From a virus: a stretch of DNA of 41,666 bases. Made by a program: the position numbers and the translations under genes. Location: positions 1 to 41,666 of IMG/VR virus record IMGVR_UViG_3300023082_000020. One strand, given 5' to 3'. Of the stretch, positions 30,270-37,892 are shown piece by piece. The stretch's first letter is position 1. Each line of letters starts with the position of its first letter. The notes below the pieces were generated by a model. That model did no database searches, had not been told where the DNA came from, and worked only from the letters and a program-made list of their open reading frames with translations.

Positions 30270-33200
30270 TGCCCGGTCCTTGGGAGAAATTCTCCAAACC
30301 ATCATCTGCGATGTTCAACGATCCCTACAAAGATCGGACGGCCAATCGTGAAGATCAGCAACTAGGGCTAAGCGCCGCACAGGTCGCGATTTCGCAGCGA
30401 CGGTTGGCTATGGATGCTGAACAGCAGACGGCTGGGTCACTCCCTACCGGCTACCGCTGGGCTGATGGCTCGCATACCAAGCAAGAGATCATCCCTGGCG
30501 GGCCTGCTGATACTAGCACTGATTCTGCAACAGGCGGACAGTCGGAAGAGGCTACCGTTAAGGCTCTAGTGGATGGCCGTATGGCTTTCCCCGCTGGAGC
30601 GGCGTTGCGTTCGACTTACTGGCAGAACATGCTTGCCAAGGTCGCCAAGGCAGATCCTAACTTTGACGCCATCAACTACAACGCTCGCGCTGCCACTCGC
30701 AAGGATTTTACGTCGGGTGTTTCTGCGCGAAACATCACCGCTTTTAACACGGCTCTAGGCCATCTCGGTACACTTTATGAAACCAGCAAGGGGCTGAACA
30801 ATGGCAACCTTACGCCTTGGAATTATCTAGGCAACAAGGTTAACAAAACATTTGGCGATCCGGCCGTGGACAAGTTCAACACGGCTGCTCATGCTGCTGT
30901 GGATGAGCTTGAAAAAGCATTTCGTGGCAGTGGGGGGACGCAAGCCGGTATCGAAGAGTGGAAACAGTCTCTCAACTCTTCGCAGAGCCCCGCTCAAACA
31001 CGTGCCGTCATTGGCCAGATGGTTGATCTGCTTGGGTCGCGCATCAATGCGATGGGGGAGCAATACAAGGCAGGAATGGGTCGTTCTATCGATGGCATTA
31101 CGCTTCTCGATCCCCATGCACAGGCTGTGTTCAATGCCCTTGGCCCGAATGGCACTGGCAAAATCGACAAGGAGCCGCCTAACAACAATCCGCTGATGGG
31201 TGGCTCTGGAAAGTTCACACCTCCCGATAGTGGCGGGGGAGGCGGTGCCGCGTCTAATCAGCCTGGGCTTTCTCCGTCTGGGGGCGGTGATAGCACATTC
31301 TACACTGAGCGCGACCAAGCTTTAGCTGATGAAGCTCAAAAGGCTTTTGTTGATGGCGCGTCGAAGGATCAGATCAACGCTATTGCAGCAAAATATGGAC
31401 GTACTCCGTTTGGTCCTGAGCTAGACAAGGCGCTGGCTGGGCGCGGTCAAAATCTCGGGGTACAGTTCACTCCTACGCCCACAGGTCACAGGGAAGCTGG
31501 GCTCACGTCGGGATTGGCTAATGCGCTGCCTGGAGGTGTTGGATCGTTTGCGGCCGGCGTAGGCAACGCAGCTACTTTCGGCCAACTCGGCAACATTGCT
31601 AAGGCTACAGGCGGAAGTGAAGGCGGTACGGACGTAGCTATGCGGATGGCTCGTTCTAATGGCCTCCCGTACTTCGCTGGATCGGCGGTTGGTGATGTTG
31701 GCGGGTTGCTGCTGGGTGGCGCCGGTCTAGCTAAAGCCGCTGGTTCGGTTGCTAGCCCTACAATTGCCTCTTTGCTTGCAAACCCATTGACGGCCGATGT
31801 TGCTTACGGGGCGGCACAAGGTGCGGGGAACGCTGAAGATCCCCTATATGGGGCAGTAGGCGGCGCATTGCTCGCGGGTGCTGGCACCTTAGGTGGCAAG
31901 GCAGCGGGTCAATACATTTCTGGAATGAGAAATCCTAGCGGTGTTTCTCGGTTAAATCCCGGCGAGCAGATGCTTATGGGGGCTGTTGACAAGACGGGTC
32001 GAGATTTCGTTGTGGACGCTCTTAGCCGCGCCCGTGATCTAAATGTGCCTGCTGGATTGGCTGATGTGTCTCCAGAGGTCAACAGCCTTACTGGCGCAGC
32101 AATTCGGCGCTCTCCTACTGCCGCAGGAATGGCGCGCGACACACTCATTCCGCGTGGGCGTGGTCAGTATGATCGCATGGTTAAGGCTCTCAGCACCGAT
32201 CTTGGGCCTATCGAAAATATCCCACAGCGTAGCGAGGATCTGATTAAGGCTGCTAAGCAACGCGCTGGCCCTTTGTATGATGAAGCATTTGCTGCACCGG
32301 GTGCGGGTGCCATATATGATCAGGTTGCGCCTCTTCTTCAGCGCCCATCTATGCAGAAAGCGCTTGGGAATGCTAATAAGCTTGCACAGGAGGAGGGACG
32401 AGATCCCACTTCTCTTGGTTTTGATCTTGACGCTCAAGGCAACACTGTATTGCAGCGCGTCCCTTCCTGGGAAACCCTTCACACCACTAAGGTTGGTCTT
32501 GATGATGTCGTGCAGGCTAACAAAACTGCCAATATGGGGTCTGTCGATAATGAAGGACGCCTTATAAACAATACATTGCAGGATTTCCTTGGAATAATTG
32601 ACAACGCAAATCCCGCATACAAGACAGCACGTCAGGCTTATGCTGGTCCAATTCAGGAGCGTCAGTTCCTTGAGGCAGGACAACAGGCTGTCAACGCATC
32701 GCCGGATCAGTTAGCCGTTGACGTTGCTGGCTTGACTCCTGAACGCCAAGGTCAGATGCAGCTTGGGTTCCAATCTCAAATTGCGGAAAATGCCGGGAAA
32801 CTCAGGTATAGTACTAACCCATTCGAAAGCGTCTTGGGAACTCCAGCCATGGAGCAACGACTCTCCACGCTTTATCCGCAAAGCGAAGGGGTCGGCAATT
32901 TGCTCGCTCGCAGGGATTTGGAAACCCAGCTAGCCGCATCGTCAAATCGTCTTACTGGAAACAGCATGACTGCCGAACGTGGATTGGCCGATGAGGCGTT
33001 TGGAGCGAACCCACTTGTTGAGGCTGGCCTGCACGCTGGGGCCGCTGTGGCGACACATGGAGCATCTCTGCCCGGTACTGCTGCACGGTTGGCCGGGATA
33101 ACGCTGAAAGATCGGGTTGCTCTTGGCCTACGGAGAGGCGCGGAAGAAAGGGCGGATCAAATAGCCCCAATTGCTTTGGATATAGATCCAGCCAGCGCAA

Positions 33201-33343
33201 TTACGCGCCTAGACGATCTTACCCAGCGGCAGAAAGAGTTTCAAATTGCCAAAGCGCTTCTAGCCGCACAAGGCGCTCGTCCTGGATCAATTGCCGGTAC
33301 GTCGGGCGTGGCTGCTCTGCTTTCGACCTATGGGGACAGATGA
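30269..33343 (+). CDS. Large ejection / DNA-transfer protein
   Basis: A 1024-residue protein, start at 30269 by TAATG overlap. An N-terminal helical, Gln-rich region leads to a Ser/Gly-rich linker (around 310-350) and a Gly/Ala-rich hydrophobic stretch (about residues 415-555: GLTSGLANALPGGVGSFAAG, PYFAGSAVGDVGGLLLGGAG, AVGGALLAGAGTLGG) that could cross or line a membrane. A charged helical C-terminal half follows. This is the layout of podovirus internal virion proteins that leave the capsid with the DNA to form a channel. Codon third positions appear AT-richer in its last two thirds. Confidence 0.65.
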   Translation: MPGPWEKFSKPSSAMFNDPYKDRTANREDQQLGLSAAQVAISQRRLAMDAEQQTAGSLPTGYRWADGSHTKQEIIPGGPADTSTDSATGGQSEEATVKALVDGRMAFPAGAALRSTYWQNMLAKVAKADPNFDAINYNARAATRKDFTSGVSARNITAFNTALGHLGTLYETSKGLNNGNLTPWNYLGNKVNKTFGDPAVDKFNTAAHAAVDELEKAFRGSGGTQAGIEEWKQSLNSSQSPAQTRAVIGQMVDLLGSRINAMGEQYKAGMGRSIDGITLLDPHAQAVFNALGPNGTGKIDKEPPNNNPLMGGSGKFTPPDSGGGGGAASNQPGLSPSGGGDSTFYTERDQALADEAQKAFVDGASKDQINAIAAKYGRTPFGPELDKALAGRGQNLGVQFTPTPTGHREAGLTSGLANALPGGVGSFAAGVGNAATFGQLGNIAKATGGSEGGTDVAMRMARSNGLPYFAGSAVGDVGGLLLGGAGLAKAAGSVASPTIASLLANPLTADVAYGAAQGAGNAEDPLYGAVGGALLAGAGTLGGKAAGQYISGMRNPSGVSRLNPGEQMLMGAVDKTGRDFVVDALSRARDLNVPAGLADVSPEVNSLTGAAIRRSPTAAGMARDTLIPRGRGQYDRMVKALSTDLGPIENIPQRSEDLIKAAKQRAGPLYDEAFAAPGAGAIYDQVAPLLQRPSMQKALGNANKLAQEEGRDPTSLGFDLDAQGNTVLQRVPSWETLHTTKVGLDDVVQANKTANMGSVDNEGRLINNTLQDFLGIIDNANPAYKTARQAYAGPIQERQFLEAGQQAVNASPDQLAVDVAGLTPERQGQMQLGFQSQIAENAGKLRYSTNPFESVLGTPAMEQRLSTLYPQSEGVGNLLARRDLETQLAASSNRLTGNSMTAERGLADEAFGANPLVEAGLHAGAAVATHGASLPGTAARLAGITLKDRVALGLRRGAEERADQIAPIALDIDPASAITRLDDLTQRQKEFQIAKALLAAQGARPGSIAGTSGVAALLSTYGDR

Positions 33344-33468
33344 TGGAATTTGCCGCCCTGTTGGTCGCCGTCGTCATCAAGAGTATGATCCTGTTTTATT
33401 GGGAAAAGCGCAAAACCAAACGAGCGAATCCCGGTTTGCAAACCATTGTGATTAGGAAGCCTGTATAA
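33340..33468 (+). CDS. Small membrane protein, 42 aa
   Basis: Starts MMEFAALLVAVVIKSMILFY at 33340, overlapping the previous stop; one hydrophobic segment (residues 4-20), then a basic tail (WEKRKTKRANPGLQ). Its stop forms TAATG with the ancestral-looking fibre start at 33468. Position after the ejection protein suggests a membrane role in DNA entry, without proof. Confidence 0.6.
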   Translation: MMEFAALLVAVVIKSMILFYWEKRKTKRANPGLQTIVIRKPV

Positions 33469-33482
33469 TGGCTCGCGACACG
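33468..33482 (+). pseudogene. Severed 5' end of the tail-fibre gene (MARDT)
   Basis: The ATG at 33468 overlaps the upstream stop as TAATG, the normal junction in this genome, and opens with MARDT, the usual first residues of podovirus fibre proteins. After 14 bases the antisense HNH gene begins to overlap, and the plus frame continues as nonsense to 34118. The rest of the fibre frame resumes after 34130. I read this as the true fibre start, cut off by an insertion. Confidence 0.6.
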
Positions 33483-33487
33483 TCATC
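33474..33487. repeat. Left copy of near-direct repeat flanking the HNH gene
   Basis: CGCGACACGTCATC, matching the right copy at 34130-34143 (CGCGACACAGCATC) at 12 of 14 positions. The distance between equal positions is 656 bp. Both copies lie in the fibre reading register. Confidence 0.6.
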
Positions 33488-34067
33488 TCTTGGCTCGCCT
33501 TTCAGCCTCTCGCTCTCTATGGCAAACTCGGCAGGAACTCCATCCTTCCGGGGTAACTTTGATATTTTTTTCGTTCCGCTCATGGCCGTTCTTGCAGTGG
33601 GTTGCCGCGCGCTGTTTGGCGACTCTGACGGAAATAGCCTTTCGGAACCCGCCTCCTTTGCGCCTAGCAGGGGACAAAACCTCATCGAGCGTCAAGCCAG
33701 CTTCTGCACGCTGGACGATAGCGTCAGTCTTAATGCCGCTTCTGTCGGAAAGTTCGACAGCCTTGTATCTAACCCCCTCAATATTGACAAACCGAGTCCT
33801 TCGTTGGTTTCTCATTTGCTCTTTCCAAGGAGCCCAAAAGCAATTATCTGGAGAATATCCAGCGTCATTGTCTCGGCGTTCGATGGAGTACCCCTCTGGG
33901 CGCGGTCCCATGTCATCCAAAAAGTTCTGAAAAGAACTAGACCACCTCTCGCAAACAGTTATCCCGCGCCCTCCGTAATCTGGAAAAGCCTTAAAGTTTG
34001 GGTTAAGGCACCGTCTTTTTACACCCTGCCATATGTGATAGAGAGGATGCGGGTTCTTGAATGGCAT
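33483..34067 (-). CDS. HNH-type homing endonuclease interrupting the fibre gene
   Basis: A 194-residue protein on the opposite strand to its surroundings, with AAGGA six bases before its ATG. The N-terminal part (PLYHIWQGVKRRCLNPN; YGGRGITVCERW; GYSIERRDNDAGYSPDNCFW) is the familiar phage homing-endonuclease pattern, with the SIERxDNxxGYxPxNC core. A C-terminal Cys/His module (HCKNGHE with C158, H162; C179, C182) matches that of the HNH protein at 4772-5407. Being antisense and bordered by related 14-bp sequences, it is most simply a mobile gene that landed in the fibre start. Confidence 0.85.
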   Translation of the reverse strand: MPFKNPHPLYHIWQGVKRRCLNPNFKAFPDYGGRGITVCERWSSSFQNFLDDMGPRPEGYSIERRDNDAGYSPDNCFWAPWKEQMRNQRRTRFVNIEGVRYKAVELSDRSGIKTDAIVQRAEAGLTLDEVLSPARRKGGGFRKAISVRVAKQRAATHCKNGHERNEKNIKVTPEGWSSCRVCHREREAERRAKR

Positions 34068-34082
34068 AAAGCTTCCTTAGTA

Positions 34083-34106
34083 CGTCGCGTACCATGCCAC
34101 GCGACG
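34083..34106. other. Perfect inverted repeat with the fibre ATG in its loop
   Basis: CGTCGCGT (34083-34090) and ACGCGACG (34099-34106) are perfect eight-base arms around the eight-base loop ACCATGCC, which contains the ATG at 34094. No Shine-Dalgarno sequence precedes this ATG. The hairpin could hide or expose the start codon, or mark the edge of the inserted segment. Confidence 0.5.
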
Positions 34107-34609
34107 CGAGCGGAGTAAAGAACATTCCACGCGACACAGCATCAAACTACAGCCTTCCTCCGGGCACCCTGGTCAACACAGGCGATACGGTACTCCCGTC
34201 TCAGCACAACCCGGCTATGCAGGACATTGCTCAGGCGCTTACACAGTCGCTGGCACGATCTGGCGTCGGAGGTATGCTGGGTGATTTGAACCTTAACGGC
34301 AATGATCTTCTCAATGCCTTCAATGGCGAGTTTGCTGGGGCTGTTACCGTTCAGCAGGACGTGACGGGCGCTAACCTTAACATTCCAAAAGGTAACGTCG
34401 TTAGAGCGGGTGATGACAATTTCGCCCTCCAGTACGTCGGGAACAACCCCCGCATATGGTTGGATCGGGCTAACAACATTTACGTCGAATGGTCGCCAAG
34501 CCTCCAGCGGATCCGGGTGGTGATATTCGGGGCAGTCGTCCTCAACATTCTTCCGGCTAACGGCGGCGTGGTCGGGCTTGGTCCGTATGTTCAGGGGAGC
34601 CCGACGTGA
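34094..34609 (+). CDS. Tail-fibre protein, currently annotated start
   Basis: A 171-residue protein. After MPRDASGVKNI comes PRDTASNYSLPPGTLVNTGD, then PSQHNPAMQDIAQALTQSLA and GGMLGDLNLNGNDLLN, the standard N-terminal block of podovirus tail-fibre proteins that binds the tail. The C-terminal part is beta-rich (NPRIWLDRANNIYVEWS). The ATG at 34094 sits in a hairpin loop without a ribosome site. PRDAS and PRDTAS are a partial tandem duplication 30 bases apart. The natural start was probably the ATG at 33468. It is followed by the tailspike in a GTGA overlap. Confidence 0.7.
   Translation: MPRDASGVKNIPRDTASNYSLPPGTLVNTGDTVLPSQHNPAMQDIAQALTQSLARSGVGGMLGDLNLNGNDLLNAFNGEFAGAVTVQQDVTGANLNIPKGNVVRAGDDNFALQYVGNNPRIWLDRANNIYVEWSPSLQRIRVVIFGAVVLNILPANGGVVGLGPYVQGSPT
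34130..34143. repeat. Right copy of near-direct repeat flanking the HNH gene
   Basis: CGCGACACAGCATC, the partner of 33474-33487. It encodes the R-D-T-A-S of the fibre. If the 656 bp between the two copies were removed, the reading frame would run ATG GCT CGC GAC ACA GCA TCA without a break, giving MARDTASNYSLPPG. Confidence 0.6.
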
Positions 34610-36081
34610 GGAAGTATTTTGATACGGTCATCAATCGAAGCAACGGGGAGCCTGTCAACGGAGCTACGGTGGCTGTCACTACGGAAACGGGCGCGGCTGT
34701 TCAGCTTTATTCCGATAATGGCATCACTCCGATCGCTAACCCTATAAACGCGGTTACGACCAACGGCTACGGCCTTTTCCAGTTTTACGTGGACAGTGGC
34801 GTCTACAATCTTACCTATTCGTTTGGTGGTAAATCCGTATCCGTTTCGTCTGTAGAGATTTACGACGACGCGCAACCCTCTCGTCGGTTCGCTCGCCCTG
34901 TATCCGACAGCACCACAGATTTCCGTGATCGGATCGCTACGGAGAAAACTTCTGGCACTGGATACATCGAAGCACCCGCTGGCAACTATTCTCTAAACCT
35001 GTCGGATGGCCCTCTCGTTCTGGATTTTCCATGTCAGATTCACTTTGGCGCTCAGAACAAGATAACCATAAATAACGCCACGTCCCACGTTTTCCAGATC
35101 AAGCAGGCTATAGACAGCGGCCCTGGCATCCCTGTTATTCTGGACGGCCACGGCGCCCGCATCCAAACGATTGACGGCATGACGAAGACGGCGGGGGCGT
35201 TCGCTATCGTCGGGGGCGTTGGTAGTGAGCCCTACGCTTGGAATACTCGCATACAGAACTTTGAGTTCAAATATATGTATCGCTGGGTAGAGCTTCAGAA
35301 CGCCAAGTTTTTTGACATATCCTCTCTGACAGGCATATCAAACGTTCCGGGCAGGCTTGCGGGAGGCACAGGCGCTATCGCTCTTGGTATTGCTGGCAGA
35401 ACTTCGGAAGGCACAATTCGGGGCATCAAGTTTCAACAGCCCACAGCCGCTACTTGGTGGGACGGATTGGGGCAGACCTTTCCTAGTTTCGGCGTTCGAA
35501 TGCGGTGGTGCGATGCTATCAGATTTGTAGATATGGATCTGATCGCTTCAGGTTCATGCTATCTCATTGATCCGCAGGCAGGACAGGTTGCGGGATTTAT
35601 TGATATTCGTGGTGGAAACATCGATAGCTCCATTCGGGGTTTCGATATTAAACCCGGTGCCGGTGGTATTGTGCAGGATCTAACGGCTGGCGGGGGTGGG
35701 AACGTCACTGTCCATACAGATGCAGGGATCAAACTGGATGGCACAGGTGGCGGCTTGATCCAGCGGGTGGCCTTCTCGGATTATGGGATGAGGCTAAACG
35801 GCATCGGCATTGCCCTTCTGACGGGAGCGGGCACAATCAACGATGTACGGCTGGATTGCGACATCTCCGCTAGCACAAATGAAGCCGTCCTTCTCCAGAA
35901 AGGTACTAACGTTCGCATCAGCAAGGGTCGTTACGGTCCCAGAGGTGACGATGTGGGAAACAATTATGGTCTGAGCGTAAGTTCGGGCGTGACGGGTTAC
36001 TACCAGAACGGCTATGACATAACGGGCAACATCTCCGGGCAGATCGTAAACGCTGCCCCTGGAACGTTCATAGCGAGGTAG
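34606..36081 (+). CDS. Tailspike with beta-helix domain
   Basis: A 491-residue protein with GTG start. The first 75 residues (TVINRSNGEPVNGATVAVTT; TTNGYGLFQFYVDSGVYNLT) form an Ig/transthyretin-like domain. Then RRFARPVSDSTTDFRDRIAT and a long parallel beta-helix region follow, rich in Gly, Asn and Ile (PCQIHFGAQNKITINNATSH; GFIDIRGGNIDSSIRGFDIK; NGIGIALLTGAGTINDVRLD). This is the shape of tailspikes that bind and often degrade surface polysaccharide. Catalytic residues cannot be named from sequence alone. Its neighbour, the fibre, would attach it to the tail. Confidence 0.75.
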   Translation: MRKYFDTVINRSNGEPVNGATVAVTTETGAAVQLYSDNGITPIANPINAVTTNGYGLFQFYVDSGVYNLTYSFGGKSVSVSSVEIYDDAQPSRRFARPVSDSTTDFRDRIATEKTSGTGYIEAPAGNYSLNLSDGPLVLDFPCQIHFGAQNKITINNATSHVFQIKQAIDSGPGIPVILDGHGARIQTIDGMTKTAGAFAIVGGVGSEPYAWNTRIQNFEFKYMYRWVELQNAKFFDISSLTGISNVPGRLAGGTGAIALGIAGRTSEGTIRGIKFQQPTAATWWDGLGQTFPSFGVRMRWCDAIRFVDMDLIASGSCYLIDPQAGQVAGFIDIRGGNIDSSIRGFDIKPGAGGIVQDLTAGGGGNVTVHTDAGIKLDGTGGGLIQRVAFSDYGMRLNGIGIALLTGAGTINDVRLDCDISASTNEAVLLQKGTNVRISKGRYGPRGDDVGNNYGLSVSSGVTGYYQNGYDITGNISGQIVNAAPGTFIAR

Positions 36082-36082
36082 C

Positions 36083-36202
36083 ATGTCGAAAGACGAGATT
36101 ATCGCACTGATCGAAGCCGACGAAATGGTCAAAGCTTGGATCGCGCTGCGTGAATTTATGAAGTCCGATGAACCGATAGGAGGTAACAATGAAACCGACT
36201 AA
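36083..36202 (+). CDS. Small acidic helical protein, 39 aa
   Basis: Begins MSKDEIIALIEADEMVKAWI directly after the tailspike and ends EPIGGNNETD. Single amphipathic helix. Its 3' end contains the AGGAGGT ribosome site of the next gene. Probable real small protein; function unknown. Confidence 0.5.
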   Translation: MSKDEIIALIEADEMVKAWIALREFMKSDEPIGGNNETD

Positions 36203-36275
36203 CAAGCCGAAGCCGAAACCGAGCAATCCGAAGCCTCTCGACGGCGGGTCGGGTCAGGGCGGTCGTCCTAAGTGA
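36189..36275 (+). CDS. Lys/Pro-rich micro-protein, 28 aa
   Basis: A 28-codon frame (MKPTNKPKPKPSNPKPLDGG followed by SGQGGRPK) preceded by a perfect AGGAGGT four bases from the ATG, the strongest ribosome site seen in this region. Its stop overlaps the next start as GTGA. The repeated KP dipeptides make it extended and basic. A strong site for such a small frame argues that it is made. Confidence 0.6.
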   Translation: MKPTNKPKPKPSNPKPLDGGSGQGGRPK

Positions 36276-36769
36276 TTCACGTCACTAAACTGTTTGTGAT
36301 TTACGCAGCCATTGTCCACTTAGCGGTGGTGATGGCTGCGTTTTCCCCTGTCGCCCACCGTAAGGCTGCGTTGGTGTGTTCGTCGGCGTTGCTAGTGTCG
36401 TGGATGCTACACCTGTCGTCTTGGACCGCATACGCACCTGAGAAGGTGTTAGGGATGGAGCCTGAGAGCATGTGGGCTTTGTCGAATACCGTCGTGGCTG
36501 TGATCGTTATGGTGATGGCGCAGTTTACGGTGTGGGGTCCGGTGTTGTTCGGGTTCCTGTTTGCCGCTGTGGTGAACGATGCGATGTCATGGTCTGGGTT
36601 TACAGATTGGAAGTCGTTTAGTCAGACGGCCGATGTTATATTTCTCGCAGAGGAGGCGACCTTTTTCGCCATTGGCGGGGGTCCCATCTATGCCCTTCTT
36701 GTGTCTCGGATTTCTGGCAGCAATTGGTTATCTCGCCTACGCGATAAAGCCGGATTTCTGGCGTCGTAA
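36272..36769 (+). CDS. Multi-pass membrane protein
   Basis: A 165-residue protein (GTG start, GTGA overlap) with about four hydrophobic segments: VIYAAIVHLAVVMAAF (9-24), ALVCSSALLVSWML (33-46), WALSNTVVAVIVMVMAQF and GPVLFGFLFAAVV. The C-terminal part has FFAIGGGPIYALLVS and a basic end. It could be a holin or another membrane protein of the lysis region, but no family is evident. Confidence 0.6.
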   Translation: MIHVTKLFVIYAAIVHLAVVMAAFSPVAHRKAALVCSSALLVSWMLHLSSWTAYAPEKVLGMEPESMWALSNTVVAVIVMVMAQFTVWGPVLFGFLFAAVVNDAMSWSGFTDWKSFSQTADVIFLAEEATFFAIGGGPIYALLVSRISGSNWLSRLRDKAGFLAS

Positions 36770-36776
36770 GCGGTGA
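36690..36776 (+). CDS. Overlapping one-helix membrane micro-protein, 28 aa
   Basis: An ATG at 36690, inside the previous gene in another frame, gives MPFLCLGFLAAIGYLAYAIK followed by PDFWRRKR: one hydrophobic helix and a basic end. Its TGA overlaps the GTG of the next gene as GTGA, while the longer gene stops four bases short, so this frame is what connects to the next start. That exact junction is the main evidence. Confidence 0.45.
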   Translation: MPFLCLGFLAAIGYLAYAIKPDFWRRKR

Positions 36777-37096
36777 ATGACGAGGGGGGCTTCTGGCATT
36801 ACGCCTATATCATCGTTGCCTCTCTTGCGGGTGCGGTAACGGCTCTGTCCATGCGTCCGTGGAAAAACATGACCCCTGGGGAGGTGGGTTTCTCGCTGTT
36901 CGTGGGATCTGCCTTTCCGCTGTTTTTTGCTCCGTGGCTGGCGTTCGACGTGATGCATATCAGCCCTACCAACCTTAGAGCGGTTTGCTTCCTGACCTAC
37001 ATCGTTGGAGCGGGATCCTACTCTTTGCTACCACGTGTCATCCGCCAGATCGGCAAGATGATGGATCGCCTGTTAGGCGGGGGAGACACGGAATGA
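36773..37096 (+). CDS. Membrane protein, holin candidate
   Basis: A 107-residue protein with about three hydrophobic segments (YIIVASLAGAVTALSM; FSLFVGSAFPLFFAPWLAF; AVCFLTYIVGAGSYSLL) and a charged C-terminus. Small phage proteins with ALSMRPWKNMTPGEVGFS-like loops and three helices occur in prophage lysis regions. Size and topology fit a class I holin, but other membrane proteins here could serve instead. GTGA and ATGA overlaps on both sides. Confidence 0.5.
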   Translation: MNDEGGFWHYAYIIVASLAGAVTALSMRPWKNMTPGEVGFSLFVGSAFPLFFAPWLAFDVMHISPTNLRAVCFLTYIVGAGSYSLLPRVIRQIGKMMDRLLGGGDTE

Positions 37097-37416
37097 GTGT
37101 CGTCATCATAAGCAGCCTCCTCCGCTTCGCTCTGGCGTGCGTGATGGCTTACGGGCTCTATCGGTTCGATCACATCCTAAACATTGTCGAGCGGGTCGGA
37201 ATGGGCTTGCTAGGCGGTATGTGCCTTATGACCATCTTTGTCGTGATGGACGTGAAGAAGGAGGGCACCCCGTTCGATGATTGGGCTGGCCTCGGCTATG
37301 TGCTGGGGATGCTCATATTCTTCTCAGGGTTCTTTTACCGGAAGATGCGCCACGATCGGAACAACAAGCTCCAGATCAAGATGTGGGAGGACCACAAGCG
37401 GCAGCAGGGGCGGTAG
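37093..37416 (+). CDS. Membrane protein, three predicted helices
   Basis: A 107-residue protein starting at 37093 by ATGA overlap. Hydrophobic segments: VVIISSLLRFALACVMAYGL, GMGLLGGMCLMTIFVVM and GYVLGMLIFFSGFFY; the C-terminus is strongly basic and charged (RHDRNNKLQIKMWEDHKRQQ). Likely cytoplasmic tail on a three-helix membrane protein. A holin or holin-partner role is possible. It is the last gene before the long gene-free stretch. Confidence 0.55.
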   Translation: MSVVIISSLLRFALACVMAYGLYRFDHILNIVERVGMGLLGGMCLMTIFVVMDVKKEGTPFDDWAGLGYVLGMLIFFSGFFYRKMRHDRNNKLQIKMWEDHKRQQGR

Positions 37417-37734
37417 AGGCTTGACTTTTCCGCGCTACCGCTAGATACAAATTGGGCCGCGCAGGAGCACCATCCCACGCGGCCCGGTTCGTTGACAGGC
37501 CCTCAATACGCCAAGCGACCGGAAGTTGCAAGACGGTTCGAATTGGCGTTTCCCGTTTGGTGCAGAAAAGCTGCCTTGGAGCGGTTGGACAGCGCGGGAC
37601 ATAATAGCCCACATTGCCGAGCCTCCGTTCCACCGGAGCTAGGGCCTCTCGAAAATGCTCTGAAACGCTGGGTGTCTTTTGCCTGCAAGGGACTTTCCGC
37701 ACCCCCGACTGCTTGGGATAAGCTGAGGGATATC

Positions 37735-37762
37735 TGAGCATCGAGTGTCACATAATTATAAG
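37735..37762 (+). promoter_or_regulatory. Candidate promoter for the lysis cassette
   Basis: TGAGCA (37735-37740), 16 bases, TATAAG (37757-37762, five of six matches) in an AT-rich spot within GC-rich DNA. It would give a leader of about 190 bases before the endolysin start. Confidence 0.4.
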
Positions 37763-37885
37763 CGACCACGGCAGGCTGCTCCGGCGTATATCGGAGATCA
37801 CGGCACGGTGGGGAACCCGTCTGGCTCTGACGATATAGGGCAGCTCAGGTAAACGGCGTTTGGGAATCCTCGGTCACACCGCTTC

Positions 37886-37892
37886 CTCCCTT
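37886..37892 (+). promoter_or_regulatory. Anti-Shine-Dalgarno-like element in the endolysin leader
   Basis: CTCCCTT lies in the loop of the 37869-37908 stem and is the exact complement of AAGGGAG (37948-37954), which touches the endolysin start. Pairing would cover that site. Seven bases could match by chance, so this is only a suggestion of translational control. Confidence 0.3.

Noticed and set aside
33468-34118. 216-residue plus-strand frame starting MARDTSS
   Set aside because: Only the first five codons look like a fibre; the rest is the antisense of the HNH gene and has no protein-like pattern.
37492-37497. TTGACA as a second promoter in the leader
   Set aside because: No acceptable -10 box lies 15-19 bases downstream.
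37535-37543. GGTTCGAAT, like the T arm of a tRNA
   Set aside because: The bases around it do not pair as a T stem, and no acceptor stem or anticodon arm can be drawn, so this is not a tRNA or an evident tRNA-derived attachment site.
37492-37769. Frames on both strands in the gene-free leader (81 and 88 residues)
   Set aside because: Weak starts, no ribosome sites, no overlap couplings and no family resemblance; the region is better read as noncoding.
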